From assembly GCF_964199755.1 (NCBI RefSeq), contig NC_133902.1, positions 60,767,217 through 60,831,216 of the forward strand: a DNA stretch of 64,000 nucleotides, read 5' to 3'. The notes under the pieces were generated by a model. The model saw only the letters and a list, made by a program, of their open reading frames with translations. It made no database searches and was not told the origin of the DNA. This DNA is from Larus michahellis. Lineage: Eukaryota; Chordata; Aves; Charadriiformes; Laridae. A program made the position numbers and the translations under genes. Below, piece by piece: positions 1 through 11,892 of this stretch (positions within the stretch are counted from its first letter, which is position 1; the number at the start of each line of letters is the position of its first letter).

Positions 1-1123
1 ACTGCATATATAGCACAGTATGCACCGAAAGAAGCTATCACAAATTATTTTGTCACTATATACATATTAAAGTTGGACTTGGGCTATTAAAGGTAAGTTA
101 CCTTTAGTGTACTTTAAGTAGTTTTATCTATAAAATACTATGCAGTTGGCTACCTTTAAAGCTACATTGAATTTATACATATTGTCTAGCTGATTAGTAT
201 ATTAAAACAGAGTAATACAGAATTTCTTTTCAACACTCACCAATACTGTGACACAACAGAGATGGTTTTTGGTTGGTTGGGTTTTAGTGTTTTGTCTTTC
301 TTTTTTTAAAGATATGCATGCTGGCCAAATTTTATTTTACCTGGTGCCTGTAAAACCTTTAGTTTTGAGGCGCAAACTGACTTTGCTCATGCAGCTCAGA
401 TTCTTAGGCTTCTAGCTCTTCTCTTACTCTATCCTTATTGTGTTTAAAAATAATGTTGCTAAAGACATTATAAACACCCTTTTATCTTTTAAGAACTTAG
501 TGAGGCATCCATAAAATAGAAAACATATAAAACAGAATAAGGATAACTGCAAGAAAGCTAGCCTGGAGGATAAGTTGGAAGAATTTACAAAAGCATGCTC
601 ATAAAGAAAAAAACGACATCCTAAAATGCCATTCAACCAACATGCACATGTATGATTGATCAAATTAACCCCTGGTACCTTTCAGTTACAAAAGCCTCCA
701 TTAACTACTTCTTCCCAGAAAATGATTTAACTTAATCTGGTACTGTATCATTGCAGATAACGTCATTGATTTGGTTACATATGGGGGGTACAATAACTGG
801 TGAAGTAATTTAAGACAAAGTATGCAATACGTCAAAGTGCTCTGACTCATGTCTTCAGCCACTGAATTTTCCAACAATACCATTAAGTGAAAGAAATACA
901 GAGGACATGGGTCTAATGTCCAAGAAATGTCCTTAGCGTAACAGAATCAACCAATTAGTATATGTCATTTTTCCCCTGTATTATAAATGCTATTCTAGAT
1001 GAAAGCTAGATTCAAAGGTAAATTATACAATGATCCTTAAAAGTTACATTTAGTTGTTCTTTCTTCATTGCCTCACAAACAGTAACCCTTAAATTTGAAA
1101 GCTGCTAATGATTATGTCCTTTT
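1..1123. other. Intergenic, no gene seen
   Basis: AT-rich DNA with short T and A runs. Open frames on both strands are short and show no recognisable domain or credible exon boundaries. No RNA gene or recognisable repeat was found before the CR1 tail that begins at 1124. Confidence 0.6.
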
Positions 1124-1203
1124 AGGGTAGGCTAAAGGTTGGACTCGATGATCTTAAAGGTCCCTTCCAACCTCAACAATTCTATGATTCTATGATTCTA
1201 TAG
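1124..1203 (+). mobile_element. CR1 LINE 3'-end fragment
   Basis: This is a severely 5'-truncated CR1 copy in plus orientation. It contains the conserved CR1 3' segment (TTGGACTCGATGATCTT, then CCCTTCCAACCT) and ends in three copies of the terminal octamer ATTCTATG or a variant of it. Positions 1124-1196 are the exact reverse complement of 2051-2123, the 3' end of the larger CR1 copy downstream, so both belong to one subfamily. CR1 copies normally lack target-site duplications, and none was sought here. Confidence 0.9.
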
Positions 1204-2050
1204 ATAAGGACTGAGGTAGACAGAACTAAGAGCTGAAACTTTGTGATTCTAAGTCCTACAAAATTCCACCTTCCAAACACCAGACAAAAACTTTTTAGGA
1301 CAAGTTTTGTACTAAGGTTAGTTGTGCATGTTCGTAAAGAAATACACATTCAAGAAAGTGACTGTTTTCTAGGAATTTGGTTTATAATAATACAGTTTGT
1401 AGAAGAGTTCAGAAGTATTCTTCCTGAATGCAATACTACTGACATATTTGTAAAATGTTTGCCCTATCTCCATGGCTTCAGAAACTCTCGCTAATCCACT
1501 ATTTCTTAATCTGAGCACATTTTCTGCATCATCAGTTTGATTTCTCAACTCTTCACACTCACTTAGAAACCTCAGAACATCATCACCATGCATGGCACAG
1601 CATAACCCAAATACAGATCAGGCTTCTTTCAGGACTAGATAGTGATGAACTACAGATCTAGAAAGTATTACTGCAGCTATCAGAACTTGAAAATTTTTCA
1701 AAGGTATTTCTGAAAGGATTGAAATATGTATTAAGGAAATTTTACACTGTTTCATACAGCAAATAACTAGCATTTCTTGATATGAACGCAAGCATGAAAA
1801 GGACATTTTCCTTACTAGTGAAAATATAAAACACCCTAGGCTGATTGTTATTTATTTGGGGTTATCTTAGGCAAACAATTGTAACAAAAAACTACTTACT
1901 GTAACTAGAAAAGTAGAAAGCTGCCATACGCATATTGACAACCCAAAACTTTCACAATCTTGGCCTTCCTGCTACCTTTTCCCTTCTTCTCTCCCCCCAA
2001 ATTATACTAACTTCCTTTGTTGAAAGTTAAAACTGCATAAATTCATTACT
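1204..2050. other. Intergenic, no gene seen
   Basis: Unique-looking AT-rich sequence between two oppositely oriented CR1 copies. The longest open frames are about 60-83 codons, overlap on both strands and have no recognisable family features. Confidence 0.55.
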
Positions 2051-2137
2051 ATCATAGAATCATAGAATTGTTGAGGTTGGAAGGGACCTTTAAGATCATC
2101 GAGTCCAACCTTTAGCCTACCCTGACAAGAGCCACTT

Positions 2138-3763
2138 CTAAACCATGTCCCTCAGTGCCCCATCTACCCTTTTTTTAAACACCTCCAGGGATGGTGAATC
2201 CACCACCTCCCTGGGCAGCCTATTCCAATGTTTAATAACCCTTTCAGTGAAAAAATGTCTCCTAATATCTAATCTAAACCTCCCCTGACGTAACTTGAAC
2301 CCGTTTCCCCTCGTCCTATCACTTGTCACCAGGGAGAAGAGGTCAGCCCCCATCTCTCTACAACCTCCTTTCAGGTAGTTGTAGAGGGTGATAAGGTCTC
2401 CCCTCAGCCTCCTCTTCTCCAGCTCCCTCAGTCGTTCTTCATAAGGTTTGTCCTCCAGACCCCTCACCAGCTTTGTGGCCCTTCTCTGGACACGCTCCAA
2501 CACCTCAATGTCCCTCTTGTAGCGAGGGGCCCAAAACTGAACGCAGTACTCGAGGTGGGGCCTCACCAGTGCCGAGTACAGGGGGATGATCGCTTCCCTA
2601 GTCCGGCTCACCACACTATTCCTGATACAGGCTAGGATGCTGTTGGCCTTCTTGGCCACCTGGGCACACTGCTGGCTCATATTCAGCCGGCTGTCAACCA
2701 ACACTCCCAAGTCCTTTTCTGTCGAGCTGCTTTCAAGCCATTCTGCCCCAATCCTGTAGCGCTGCATGGGGTTGTTGTGTCCCAAGTGCAGGACCCGGCA
2801 CTTGGCCTTGTTGAACCTCATACCATTGGTCTCAGCCCATCGGTCCAGCCTGTCCAGATCCCTCTGCAGAGCCAACCTACCCTCAAGCAGATCAACACGC
2901 CCGCCCAGCTTAGTGTCATCTGCGAACTTACTGAGGGTGCATTCAATCCCTTCATCCAGATCATTGATAAAGATATTAAAGAGAACCAGCCCCAGCACCG
3001 AACCCTGGCGGACACCACTTGTGACAGGACACCAACTGGATTTAACTCCATTTACCACCACTCTCTGGGCACGGCCATCCAGCCAGTTTTTTACCCAGCG
3101 AAGAGTACACCTGTCCAGGCCATGAGCAGCCAGTTTCTCCAGGAGAATGCTGTGAGAAACAGTGTCAAAAGCTTTGCAAAAATCCAAGTAGATAACATCC
3201 ACAGCTTTTCCCTCATCCACTAAGTGGGTCACCTTATCATAGAAGGATATTAGGTTTGATAGGCATGACCTGCCCTTCACAAACCCATGCTGACTGGGCC
3301 TGATCACCCTGTTCTCCTGCCTGTGCCGTGTAATGGCACTGAGGAGGATCTGTTCCATGACCTTCCCAGGCACCGAGGTCAGACTGACTGGCCTGTAGTT
3401 CCCCGGATCCTCCTTCCGGCCCTTCTTGTGGATGGGTGTCACATTTGCTAACCTCCAGTCAGCTGGGACCTCCCCGGTTGTCCAGGACTGCTCATAAATG
3501 ATACCAAGTGGCCTGGCAAGCACCTCCGCCAGCTCTTTCAATACCCTTGGGTGGATCCCATCCGGCCCCATAGATTTGTGCACCTCCAGGTGCTGAAGCA
3601 GGTCCCTCACCATTTCCCTTTGGATTAGAGGGGCTTCATTCTGCTCCCCATCCCTGTCTTCTAGTTCAGGGGTCTGGGTGCTCAGGGAACAACTGGTCCT
3701 ACTGCTGAAGACTGAGGCAAAGAGTTCATTAAGTACCTCAGCCTTTTCCTCATCCTTGGTCAC
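2138..3763 (-). CDS. CR1 ORF2 reverse transcriptase, partial
   Basis: An open frame of 541 codons encodes the reverse transcriptase of a CR1 LINE. It includes the entry region with P-I-H-K-K-G and Y-R-P-V-S-L, the polymerase A block with Y-L-D-F-x-K-A-F-D, the S-G-V-R-Q-G-S block, and the catalytic F-A-D-D at residues 280-283 (bases 2915-2926). The C-terminal portion carries the W-N-R-L-P motif typical of CR1 ORF2 ends. The nominal first codon is a GTG inside the element, not a true start: the reading continues upstream in the same frame to about 3900 and then in another frame because of a single-base insertion in a homopolymer. The N-terminal endonuclease is missing. In its family the enzyme performs target-primed reverse transcription. 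This copy is best treated as a retrotransposon remnant, and it is the longest open frame with recognisable protein content in the window apart from MARCHF7. Confidence 0.9.
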   Translation of the reverse strand: MTKDEEKAEVLNELFASVFSSRTSCSLSTQTPELEDRDGEQNEAPLIQREMVRDLLQHLEVHKSMGPDGIHPRVLKELAEVLARPLGIIYEQSWTTGEVPADWRLANVTPIHKKGRKEDPGNYRPVSLTSVPGKVMEQILLSAITRHRQENRVIRPSQHGFVKGRSCLSNLISFYDKVTHLVDEGKAVDVIYLDFCKAFDTVSHSILLEKLAAHGLDRCTLRWVKNWLDGRAQRVVVNGVKSSWCPVTSGVRQGSVLGLVLFNIFINDLDEGIECTLSKFADDTKLGGRVDLLEGRLALQRDLDRLDRWAETNGMRFNKAKCRVLHLGHNNPMQRYRIGAEWLESSSTEKDLGVLVDSRLNMSQQCAQVAKKANSILACIRNSVVSRTREAIIPLYSALVRPHLEYCVQFWAPRYKRDIEVLERVQRRATKLVRGLEDKPYEERLRELEKRRLRGDLITLYNYLKGGCREMGADLFSLVTSDRTRGNGFKLRQGRFRLDIRRHFFTERVIKHWNRLPREVVDSPSLEVFKKRVDGALRDMV

Positions 3764-3830
3764 TATGTTGCCGGCCCCATCTACTAGAGGACAGAGATAA
3801 TCCTTAGTCCTCTTCCTATTGCTAATATAT

Positions 3831-4112
3831 TTATAGAAGCTTTTTTTGTTGTCCTTGACAACAGAAGCCAGGTTTAGCTCCAGCTGGGCTTTGGCCCTCC
3901 TGATTTTTTTCCCTACATAGCTTCACTACCTCTTTGTAGTCGTCTTGAGTGGCCTGCCCTTCCTTCCAGAGGCCATAGATCCTCTTTTTTTCCCTAAGTT
4001 GCAACACTAGCTCCCTGTTTAGCCAGGCCGGCCTTTTTCCCCGACGGCTTGTCTTCTGGCACATGGGGACAGCCTGCTCCTGCGCCTTTAAGACTTCCTT
4101 CTTGAAAATCAT
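3831..4112 (-). pseudogene. CR1 ORF2 upstream segment, frameshifted
   Basis: A 93-codon piece of CR1 ORF2 immediately upstream of the reverse-transcriptase frame. It contains the linker between endonuclease and RT, with the motif A-W-L-N-R-E-L followed by a basic K-K-R region. One additional base in the homopolymer at 3904-3910 throws translation out of the RT frame, so the tail of this frame is meaningless. The same protein region is recognisable, with in-frame stops, at 17144-17222. Confidence 0.8.
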
Positions 4113-4130
4113 CCAGGCTTCCTGGATCCC

Positions 4131-5010
4131 ATACAGAGAGCTTTTGGCAAAGCTCTATGACAAAACCTTACCTAAAATACTTGCTGGCATGGCAAAACAA
4201 CTAATATGTGGTTCTGTGAAAGCACATGATAATTCTCACAAGTGGTAAAACTGTATCATGTTTGAACTTTTTATGATAGTAATAGATACTGTTCTCAAAT
4301 TAAGCATGTCAACCCAAATTTTAGCTTCTAAAAATTAGTTTTCTGATCACATTTTGATCAAGGAAATCAGCAAAGATGCTTCTCATGTCATTATTTTTTT
4401 AACATAAACAAAGAAATACTAAAAAAAAAACCCCAAACCCAAAACATTCCAAGTGTCTAGTCTTGAATTTCAACATTAAATCATACTCAGCAAATATAAA
4501 TACAGCTGCATGACAGATAATATAAAAGACTGCATACATTTATAAAATGCAAGAGTTAAAAATAACCTCAATGCTTTCCCCAGCATTTTTAATAAGCTAT
4601 ATATACTCAACTAAATATCCTTTTCTGTGGTACATCAGTTTAGCAAAAACTTTAAACAGGTATTAAAAAAAAGAAAAAAGAGTAAGTAGTGGAATATCTA
4701 TAGAGTTATTCCTAGAGTCTGCAGCTTTTCTCTTGATTTTACCACACTAATGGCCATGTTTTCAGCCATGTTTTTGATTTCTATCTGTTGAAGACAGCTC
4801 ACAAACTATAGCCGACCTGGATTTTCACAACAGCACAGGTTTTACAGCAGCGCATGTGAAGCATCAAGCCAAGGAGCATCTTGGTACCTTCATTACCCCT
4901 GAAGCCCCAAGTCCACATCTTCCCTTACGTTCATGCACATCCAAGCAAGGCCCCCTGTAAGCTCATATACATGTAAGCTCATACACGTATATCCATAGCT
5001 CACATACGCT
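4131..5010. other. Intergenic, no gene seen
   Basis: AT-rich unique sequence with A-rich runs near 4422 and 4663. No exon, RNA gene or identifiable element was recognised. Confidence 0.5.
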
Positions 5011-5112
5011 TAGGGACTTGATTTAGTAGTGGACTTGGCAGTGCTAGGTTAACCATTGTACTCCACTCTCTTAAAGATCTTTTCCAACGTAAACTATTCT
5101 ATGATTCTATAG
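5011..5112 (+). mobile_element. CR1 3'-end fragment, diverged
   Basis: Plus-strand CR1 tail. It carries the segment GGACTTGATTTAGTAG, a degenerate form of the conserved stem (CTCTTAAAGATCTTTTCCAAC) split across two stretches, and the terminal ATTCTATGATTCTATAG. It is more diverged than the copy at 1124 and resembles a different CR1 subfamily. Confidence 0.8.
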
Positions 5113-5149
5113 AAAACAATGGGAGTTTCATCTAGTTAGCGACATAATG

Positions 5150-5480
5150 AAACAGGGCCCTCGCTTTACCTCACGCCCAGAGCCCGGCCCTCGCACGACG
5201 GCCCTCGCCCCCACAGCTGACTGTTGGGCCTCGCCCACAGCCTGCAGCGCAGAGCCCTGCCCAGGGCGTGGGGCAGAGCTGCGTGCATGCTGATTGGCCG
5301 CGCAGTAACGTTCCCAGCGATTGGCCAAGCTCCGTTGGAAGCTGGGCAGCCATGCTGGCCCGCCTGTCTGCGAGAAGGGCGGCGCGGCCTTGTCCCCCGG
5401 CTGTACGGTGTGGTACGGCTGCAAAGCTGAGAGGCAGTTCTGGCCTTCACTGACCTTCACCTTCCCCACTACCAGACCAG
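5150..5480. promoter_or_regulatory. Orphan CpG island with two CCAAT boxes
   Basis: A short island rich in CpG and GC stands in AT-rich surroundings. It contains two copies of GATTGGCC with ATTGG at 5293-5297 and 5320-5324, i.e. inverted CCAAT boxes of the NF-Y type. A consensus splice donor (ACAA then GTAAGT, intron from 5611) lies about 150 bp past its right edge, so a plus-strand first exon of a few hundred bases is possible. Minus-strand open frames across the island are best explained by high GC. Which transcript it serves, if any, cannot be told. It lies 23 kb upstream of the MARCHF7 promoter and could be an alternative upstream promoter, a promoter of a divergent neighbour, or a lncRNA promoter. 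Confidence 0.45.
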
Positions 5481-8400
5481 CCGCCTGAGAACACGGGCGT
5501 CCAGGTCCCACCTTGTCTATTAAACTATATCTCTGCTTGAAGTTGGATTTTGCAAGTATATTATTGACTGGAGGTGACCTCATGCTCAACTGGAGTGGTT
5601 TGTCGCACAAGTAAGTTTTCTCACCTACCTCACTCGTTGGCAACGATTCTCCTAAATACAGTGAAATCCAGCTTATGCTCCTTTGTTTGAAATGTGTACA
5701 GGTGTCAAATAGGGTGGTGCTTCTGAATGAGTCAATTTATTACATAAAAAGTGTTAGGCAACAGCAAGTGAAATGTTTAATGTAAAATATGTGAATGTTT
5801 TGAGTGGGTAAGAGCGTATTCCCACCCAGGAATCAATGCAGACAATGGGGGAAAGGAGTAGTAGCCATAAACACACAGTTTAGATGGAAAACAAAAGACA
5901 GGGTTTTTTTTTAATTTTTCAAAGCAGTTACACATACAGGTGAGTAGATGTACTTTCTTCTTAAAAGACTATGAAAAAGCTAGACTAGGCATATTTATTA
6001 ACCATTTTTCACTGCTGGATGTAGCTCTAGTATGGAACTCTACAGTAAAAGTACTGAAGGTAGTGGCAGAAACTCTTCTCAATTTCCTATTAACAGTATC
6101 TGAACAAGAGGCTATGGAAGTATTTTTTAACATTTCGGGGCAAATATATAAGCTTCAACTTGAAAGGAGATGTGTATTTGGGTGTAGATGCAGTCTGAAC
6201 TATGAAGCCAAGAACCCTGAGCTTTAACACCGTCAGTGTAAACACCAACAATGTAAAGATGATAATAACACGTCTGGACTAATCATGAGTGCAAGTCTTA
6301 AATATTACAGGGGAAAAAAAACAGGTCAGCTTTGGGTCTTTTTTTCTCAATACATACAGAAAAAGAGGAATAATGCTTCCTACGAGACATCAATGTGGAA
6401 ATTGAATGAAGGATTTCAATGACAAAGAATTATAAAAAAGTCTTGATCTCTATTAGACATGCTATCTGTTGTCAAAAATCGGTGTTGATAGTAGAAGCAG
6501 TTCAACAAGTTTGTCCGGTGTTGAACATTGTTTAAGGACAAACTGCAAACAGGCAATTTTTCCATTGCAGACTAACTTCAAATTATTTCATTCCATATAC
6601 TTCTGTGCACATAGAAGACAGCCAAGACATCTATAGATACTGATGACTGCAAGAGAGAAGATCACGGTAAGTCACAGACAACCTTAATAGCTAACCTTAA
6701 CAGTATCATTGTAGTGCTACTGTCAAGAGATCTAGATGCTGGCAAGGAAACTGCTAGCAAAGAATTCCTGTGGTTATATTTGAAATCTATCACTAAGCAA
6801 GTCCTCAATAGTCTGTCTTTTCCTCCATGAGGCATTTATTAAGAAAACACGTTCACTAAGGAAACGCTGAATTTTTGAACCTATTCTTACCAAGCATTAA
6901 TTTTCCATCTTACAGGGTACAAAAGGGTATGCTTCTGCTCTAATACCTCGAGCTATGCGTTGGTTTTACTTATATTTTTCCATTCACTCTACTGAAGAGT
7001 TCAGATAAAAATATTTTGCCCAATGTCAAATATATTAATTCAGTTCTCTGAGCCATTCTAACTTCCACCAATTTGTCTCAAGTCAAATGAATCGACAAAA
7101 GTAATCTGAATTTTGATTTCTTTGCTCCTTTTTTGCTGCATAATATTAATTGTATTGATTGATATGATGTCCTTTCATAAAAGTCTGAGTTCTATAAGCA
7201 CACCAGCAGGTATTTACTATTAGCTATTAAGTTACCTCTTAAGGTTGTCTGAGAGTTACCTTGATCTTCTCTCTTGCAGTCATCAGCATTTATAGATTTC
7301 TTGGCTGTCTTCTATGTACATTGAAGTATATGGAGTCAAAATAAATTGGAGGGGTGGTCTAACAAGCCTAAGCTTCATACGCAATTTAAGGAAGTTGGGA
7401 AATTAGGCTGTTTGCTCTCAAGTCCAGATGCTAGTTGGATTTCAACTAGGGCTAGGTTGAAAGCAGCTGTAAAAGAGGAAAGAAAGAAACAACAGACTTT
7501 TGGAGGTGAGCAGTGAGAACCGACCACTTTGATTCCTATTCCATTGGTTTAAATCTTTCAGTAAGCTGCATAAACAAAGATCTCAGATTTAGCTTCCTGT
7601 CAGGGACTACAAAGTTGACAGCTATTAAATGTCAGTCATCTATGAGCTGAGCAGGCCTAAGGGCCGAAAATTTACATATATTGTAGAAATAATCCTGTAC
7701 CTCGTCATTGGCCTTACATTTTGCTGTTATATAAAAAAATATTGTCAAGATTGCAAATACAAGCTCTCTGAGTTAAGAACAAACACAACTAAAGCTGCAT
7801 GTGTGACCTTAATTTGGCCTCCTTGTGCTCACGAGCTGCCTATTCTAGTGCGGTTTGATGGCGTATCAGGGCTGTACACAAAGGAGGCAGTTGTCTGTTG
7901 AATTCCTGTCTCATTTGCTGCAGAAGTTTGAGTGCAGAACTAATGAAATACTGAGTTGTTGGCCTTTAAGTTAAGGAAAATGAACACCACTCAGGAGAGC
8001 AGGCTTTCTGTCTCTACATCTGACATTTTTCTTAAACTGAATTTTCAGATCTGGTCAGTAATTAATCTCCATTACCTAAATATGTAGTTTGACCACCTGT
8101 TTTCTGAAAGTAGAGGTATTCACAACTGCAGTTTACATAAATTTAGAGCTGTTGTTTGAGCAAAGATCTCTTCAGAACACGGGTGCTTGATCTGAGTATA
8201 CAAACCGGTCAAGCAAAGTTAGCAGATATGTATTCCAATATGCCACATATGAAAAATGAGAAAATCTTTTGTGATACATATAAACTGGTATGCCAAATCA
8301 GGACTACTTATTCCAGAATAAGCTGTCACAGAAACAAGGTCTCATGCATGGCCTAATCACCATATTATAAAGAATCTACTTTAAATTCATGACTGCTCTT

Positions 8401-11400
8401 GTTCCAGATTAATTTTCAGCTGTAAAAAGATCACTACTATTAGCCTACTTCTTGCCTCTGAATTGATAAATTCCTCATGTGCCTTTCTAGTGTATACATT
8501 GGTACAGTACAAGAAGTAGAAGCTTGTTGTCCTTCTTCATTTTGTACAATATTGCCAACATAATCTGGCTTTGTAGTTTGGGTTGAGTTGCTTTCAAAGA
8601 GGGCAACTGATCTATAGTCAATGCAGTAACAAACATATGAAGACTTGTTTAAAATATATCCTCCTAATCTGATGTGTATTGCCATTGCTAAAATTACACA
8701 GCAGCAGTTTGAGACCTATGACTGGAGAGGTAGCTTCATTAAAGATTCCTGCTCTCAGAATGCTGGTATTTCTGACAGAATGATTTTACTCGTGCATCTC
8801 AATCCAAAGGTGATTTTTATTACTGTTGCTTTGTAAGCATGTCAAATTAAATGAAAAATATTTTCTCAAAGTCCTCAATTTGTGAAAAACATGGTGAATC
8901 TATTTCCTTTTGTCACTAATTTCAGGAGTATTTTTGTCTCAATAAATGAAACATTTGGTTTTCCATAAGCTTAGTTCCTATGTTAAAATCCAACTTCTTC
9001 AAGGGAACTGAATTTAAAAATAGAGATTTTAGTCTAAAAACTGTGTAACAGTCCATGCATTGATTCAATGTCCTGTCTCCTGTTAATCTTCTGTTAAGTG
9101 CAGAAAAAGCTGTAATGCGGCCTTCTGGAAGAGGGAAAGGAAACTAGGCTTTGTTCCTGTTGCTAGTTCCACTAGTCATAGAGCTATTTTAATTTGTGTT
9201 TATTGGTGTCCTTAAAGCAAAACTGTTCCCCCGAATATTTATATTTGCACAAAACACAAGTTTTCAGTGACCAGAAGAATCAGGAAAGCATTATTTCTAT
9301 GGATTTTTGTCCTTTGACTCTTCTTTTACCACAGTAGTCCAGTTTATCCCAGGGTCCCTTTGATATCCTTTCCAGGGCAAGAGACAACACATGTTATGCT
9401 AATGTAAATCCACACGAGTGTTGACTAGCCAGGAGGTTTGTTCCAAAGAAAACATACAGCATATGCATCCTGTCATTCTTTTCCTCTCTTACAGTATTTA
9501 TTCATATTACTCTCCTTCACGCCTGCAAAGATACAGCCACTGAGACCTCTAGTAATTTTTCTTGTTGTCTGTTTCTGCTGCTCTCCCAGGATCTTCACTA
9601 AGCATCTCTGTCTCAGCAAGCAATTTCTCTCTCTGTCTGTTCAGGCTCACATTTAGAAATCTCTGTTCCCTTGCAGCCTGGGTTTATCACTGAAATGGCT
9701 ACTATTATTTTGGCATTCACCTCTGCACAGCCACTGATTTTCAGAAAACTTGCAGGAACGCATTTATCTTCGAAATTTCTATCCATCTTTCAATACGGGT
9801 TGAAATTGGTCAAAGACACTGAACGATGTGACTGACAGGGCATTTGTATGAGCCTCATTTCCTTGGGAAAGCACTCTAGAATTATGTCTCCCAACCGTGC
9901 TGGTGAGAGCATTGTAACCTATGCAGGGGTCAAAGTAACTCTAGTTACAGGGTAAGCAGAAATACACAGTTGTCCTCTTTGAGAACACACCTCCCTTACA
10001 CTGTATCCATCAGGCCTGGGCACATCCACTCCTGCGATTTTACAAGAAGTCTCTAACAAAACACTGGAATTTAGGTATGCTAAATGTTTACATTAGACAG
10101 ATATGTGTGAAAGAAAAAACAACCGGTAAATGACTTGCACAGTTATTCCTGTCTTTTGCAAGTCCAAAAGAAGCCGATAACTAGAACTGGCAGAAGAGCT
10201 GAAAGTGAATCTTACTGAAAAGGCAGCAGGAGTCAGCTGTGTGCAAGGAGAAAGGAAGAAGGCAGGCAAAAACACATGGGTGTTTTTTGGAATTATGGGT
10301 TTCTGACACCTGCAAAAGATCCTTCTCAATGTAAACAGAGGCCTGTTGGGGAAAATATTGATGACAGGGCTATGAAAAGGAATCTCTATAAAATTTGTTT
10401 AAAACAAATTTTTAGGATTTACTCTGATCTTCACTTGAAGTTATTTTTCTAAGCAGGAGCAGACGCCTGCCAAGATGTACTTTGACACAGTGCACTCAAA
10501 CTAACAGGCTGGTTTAGTATTTAAAACTAAGCAGGTATATTGTCTTTATACAAGACTGAGGTGTAAGACTCTTGGCAATCTTCTAGCCAAAGCAAACAAT
10601 TGCCACACACACATTGGTTAATAGTTTCAGAAAGCTTTCATTTTAAGTAAGTAAATGGTAAGAAAGCAGCAGTTGCTTCCTGGCATTCACATGTTTTCCA
10701 GCAGTATGGGACTAGCTGTTTTGCTGGGTCCCTAATGCATATGGTTGACTGCAGACTCCTCCAGGAACACGTACGTATTGCTATCTGTATTCTTTTATTG
10801 CAGAGGATTGGAGAAGACACTGGGATAGACACAGTATTTTTAGTACAAAATGGAGGAAATTTCCTCAAAATAATATCATACTTTTTTTTTCCCGACGTGA
10901 TAAAGACACAAGCTTCTCATGTTTATCTGTTCTTTTTATTTTGACAATAGTCATGGTTTCTCATGACTCTTGAGTTGTTGGCTCTAACAGGATCCTCCTT
11001 TTTCTCGTTATAAAGTACCAATGGAAAGAAGCATATATTTGGCAAAAGTGGACAAAAAAGGAAAATAAATAGTTGATCAAGTATAATGTTAAGAAAGCTA
11101 CTCCACTTTGTATTTGGAGGACTTCCAAATCAGTCGCTAAGTATATACAACACAGAGGAAGCAAAGAACACAGAGAACAATTTTGCTAACGTTAGAAAGA
11201 GATGTGCAACACAAGTTGGGTGGAATAAGTAAACTGTCATTAAGTGAATTACTGTTTTACCGGTTAATTTTTCCCCTCATCGTATGTCACCTTTTTCTCC
11301 ATCATTCAGAAGCAATCCTGACAGATAGTAAGCATCATAAGCATTAGCCTTCTACAGGCAGTGCACTTACCTCACACTGCAGGACTTCTTTCCAAACGCT

Positions 11401-11867
11401 GTATCAGCCAAAACTGCTGTGCCTTAGCATGTAATGACAGGTGACGGTGGGCACAGAGAGCCCCACTGATAGTTGTAGGGATCGTTGTCACCAATATCTC
11501 AGGCCAGGATAATAACCACCTGTCTGATGAGAAAACACTGCAAAAAGCACCAAGCCTATTAGTAAAGGAACCTTTGTAGAGCCACAATATAACCTCTCTT
11601 TCAGTCTTAGACAGAAAACAGCAATTTGGATTCTTGTAAAGCACTTAATATTATGCCAATCAAATAGGCATCTGTGAGCCCAGGGCTTTGAACATCAGTT
11701 TTATCTGGACTTTTAAAAATCCTGTATGAATCTTCAGATGGCTGTAGGCTTCTAAAAGTCTAGAACTGTTGCCTAAATGATTTCTGACGAAATTGCTGGA
11801 AGGGTGCAATATGCAAACTCAGTTCCCCTGTTCTGGTCGTTCAGGTTTTGGTTTTTTTCTTCGATTC

Positions 11868-11892
11868 TTCCTTTTTTTTTTTTTTTTTTTTG
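11868..11892 (+). repeat. Poly-T tract
   Basis: A run of consecutive T residues follows a T-rich stretch. It is either a simple homopolymer or the A-tail of an antisense retrocopy. No retrocopied gene was recognised beside it. Confidence 0.85.

Larger units (their letters stand above)
2051..4130 (-). mobile_element. CR1 LINE, 5'-truncated, long open RT frame
   Basis: A 2.1-kb CR1 non-LTR retrotransposon copy on the minus strand. Its 3' end lies at 2051, with the octamer repeats reading ATTCTATG on the minus strand. The body encodes the reverse transcriptase and C-terminal part of ORF2. The 5' end is truncated near 4130, upstream of which nothing resembling the apurinic endonuclease domain remains, so this copy cannot be autonomous. 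The upstream frame (through about 4112) and the main frame are separated by one extra base in a seven-T run at 3904-3910 (A7 on the coding strand). Few other lesions are visible, which suggests a fairly young insertion. Confidence 0.95.

Noticed and set aside
2777-3223. 148-codon plus-strand frame
   Set aside because: Antisense shadow of the CR1 reverse-transcriptase frame.
5128-5643. 171-codon minus-strand frame
   Set aside because: Runs through the orphan CpG island and lacks splice or domain support; GC-driven openness is the simpler explanation.
7629-7901. 90-codon plus frame with a hydrophobic segment
   Set aside because: The hydrophobic stretch looks membrane-like, but there is no promoter, splice or family support.
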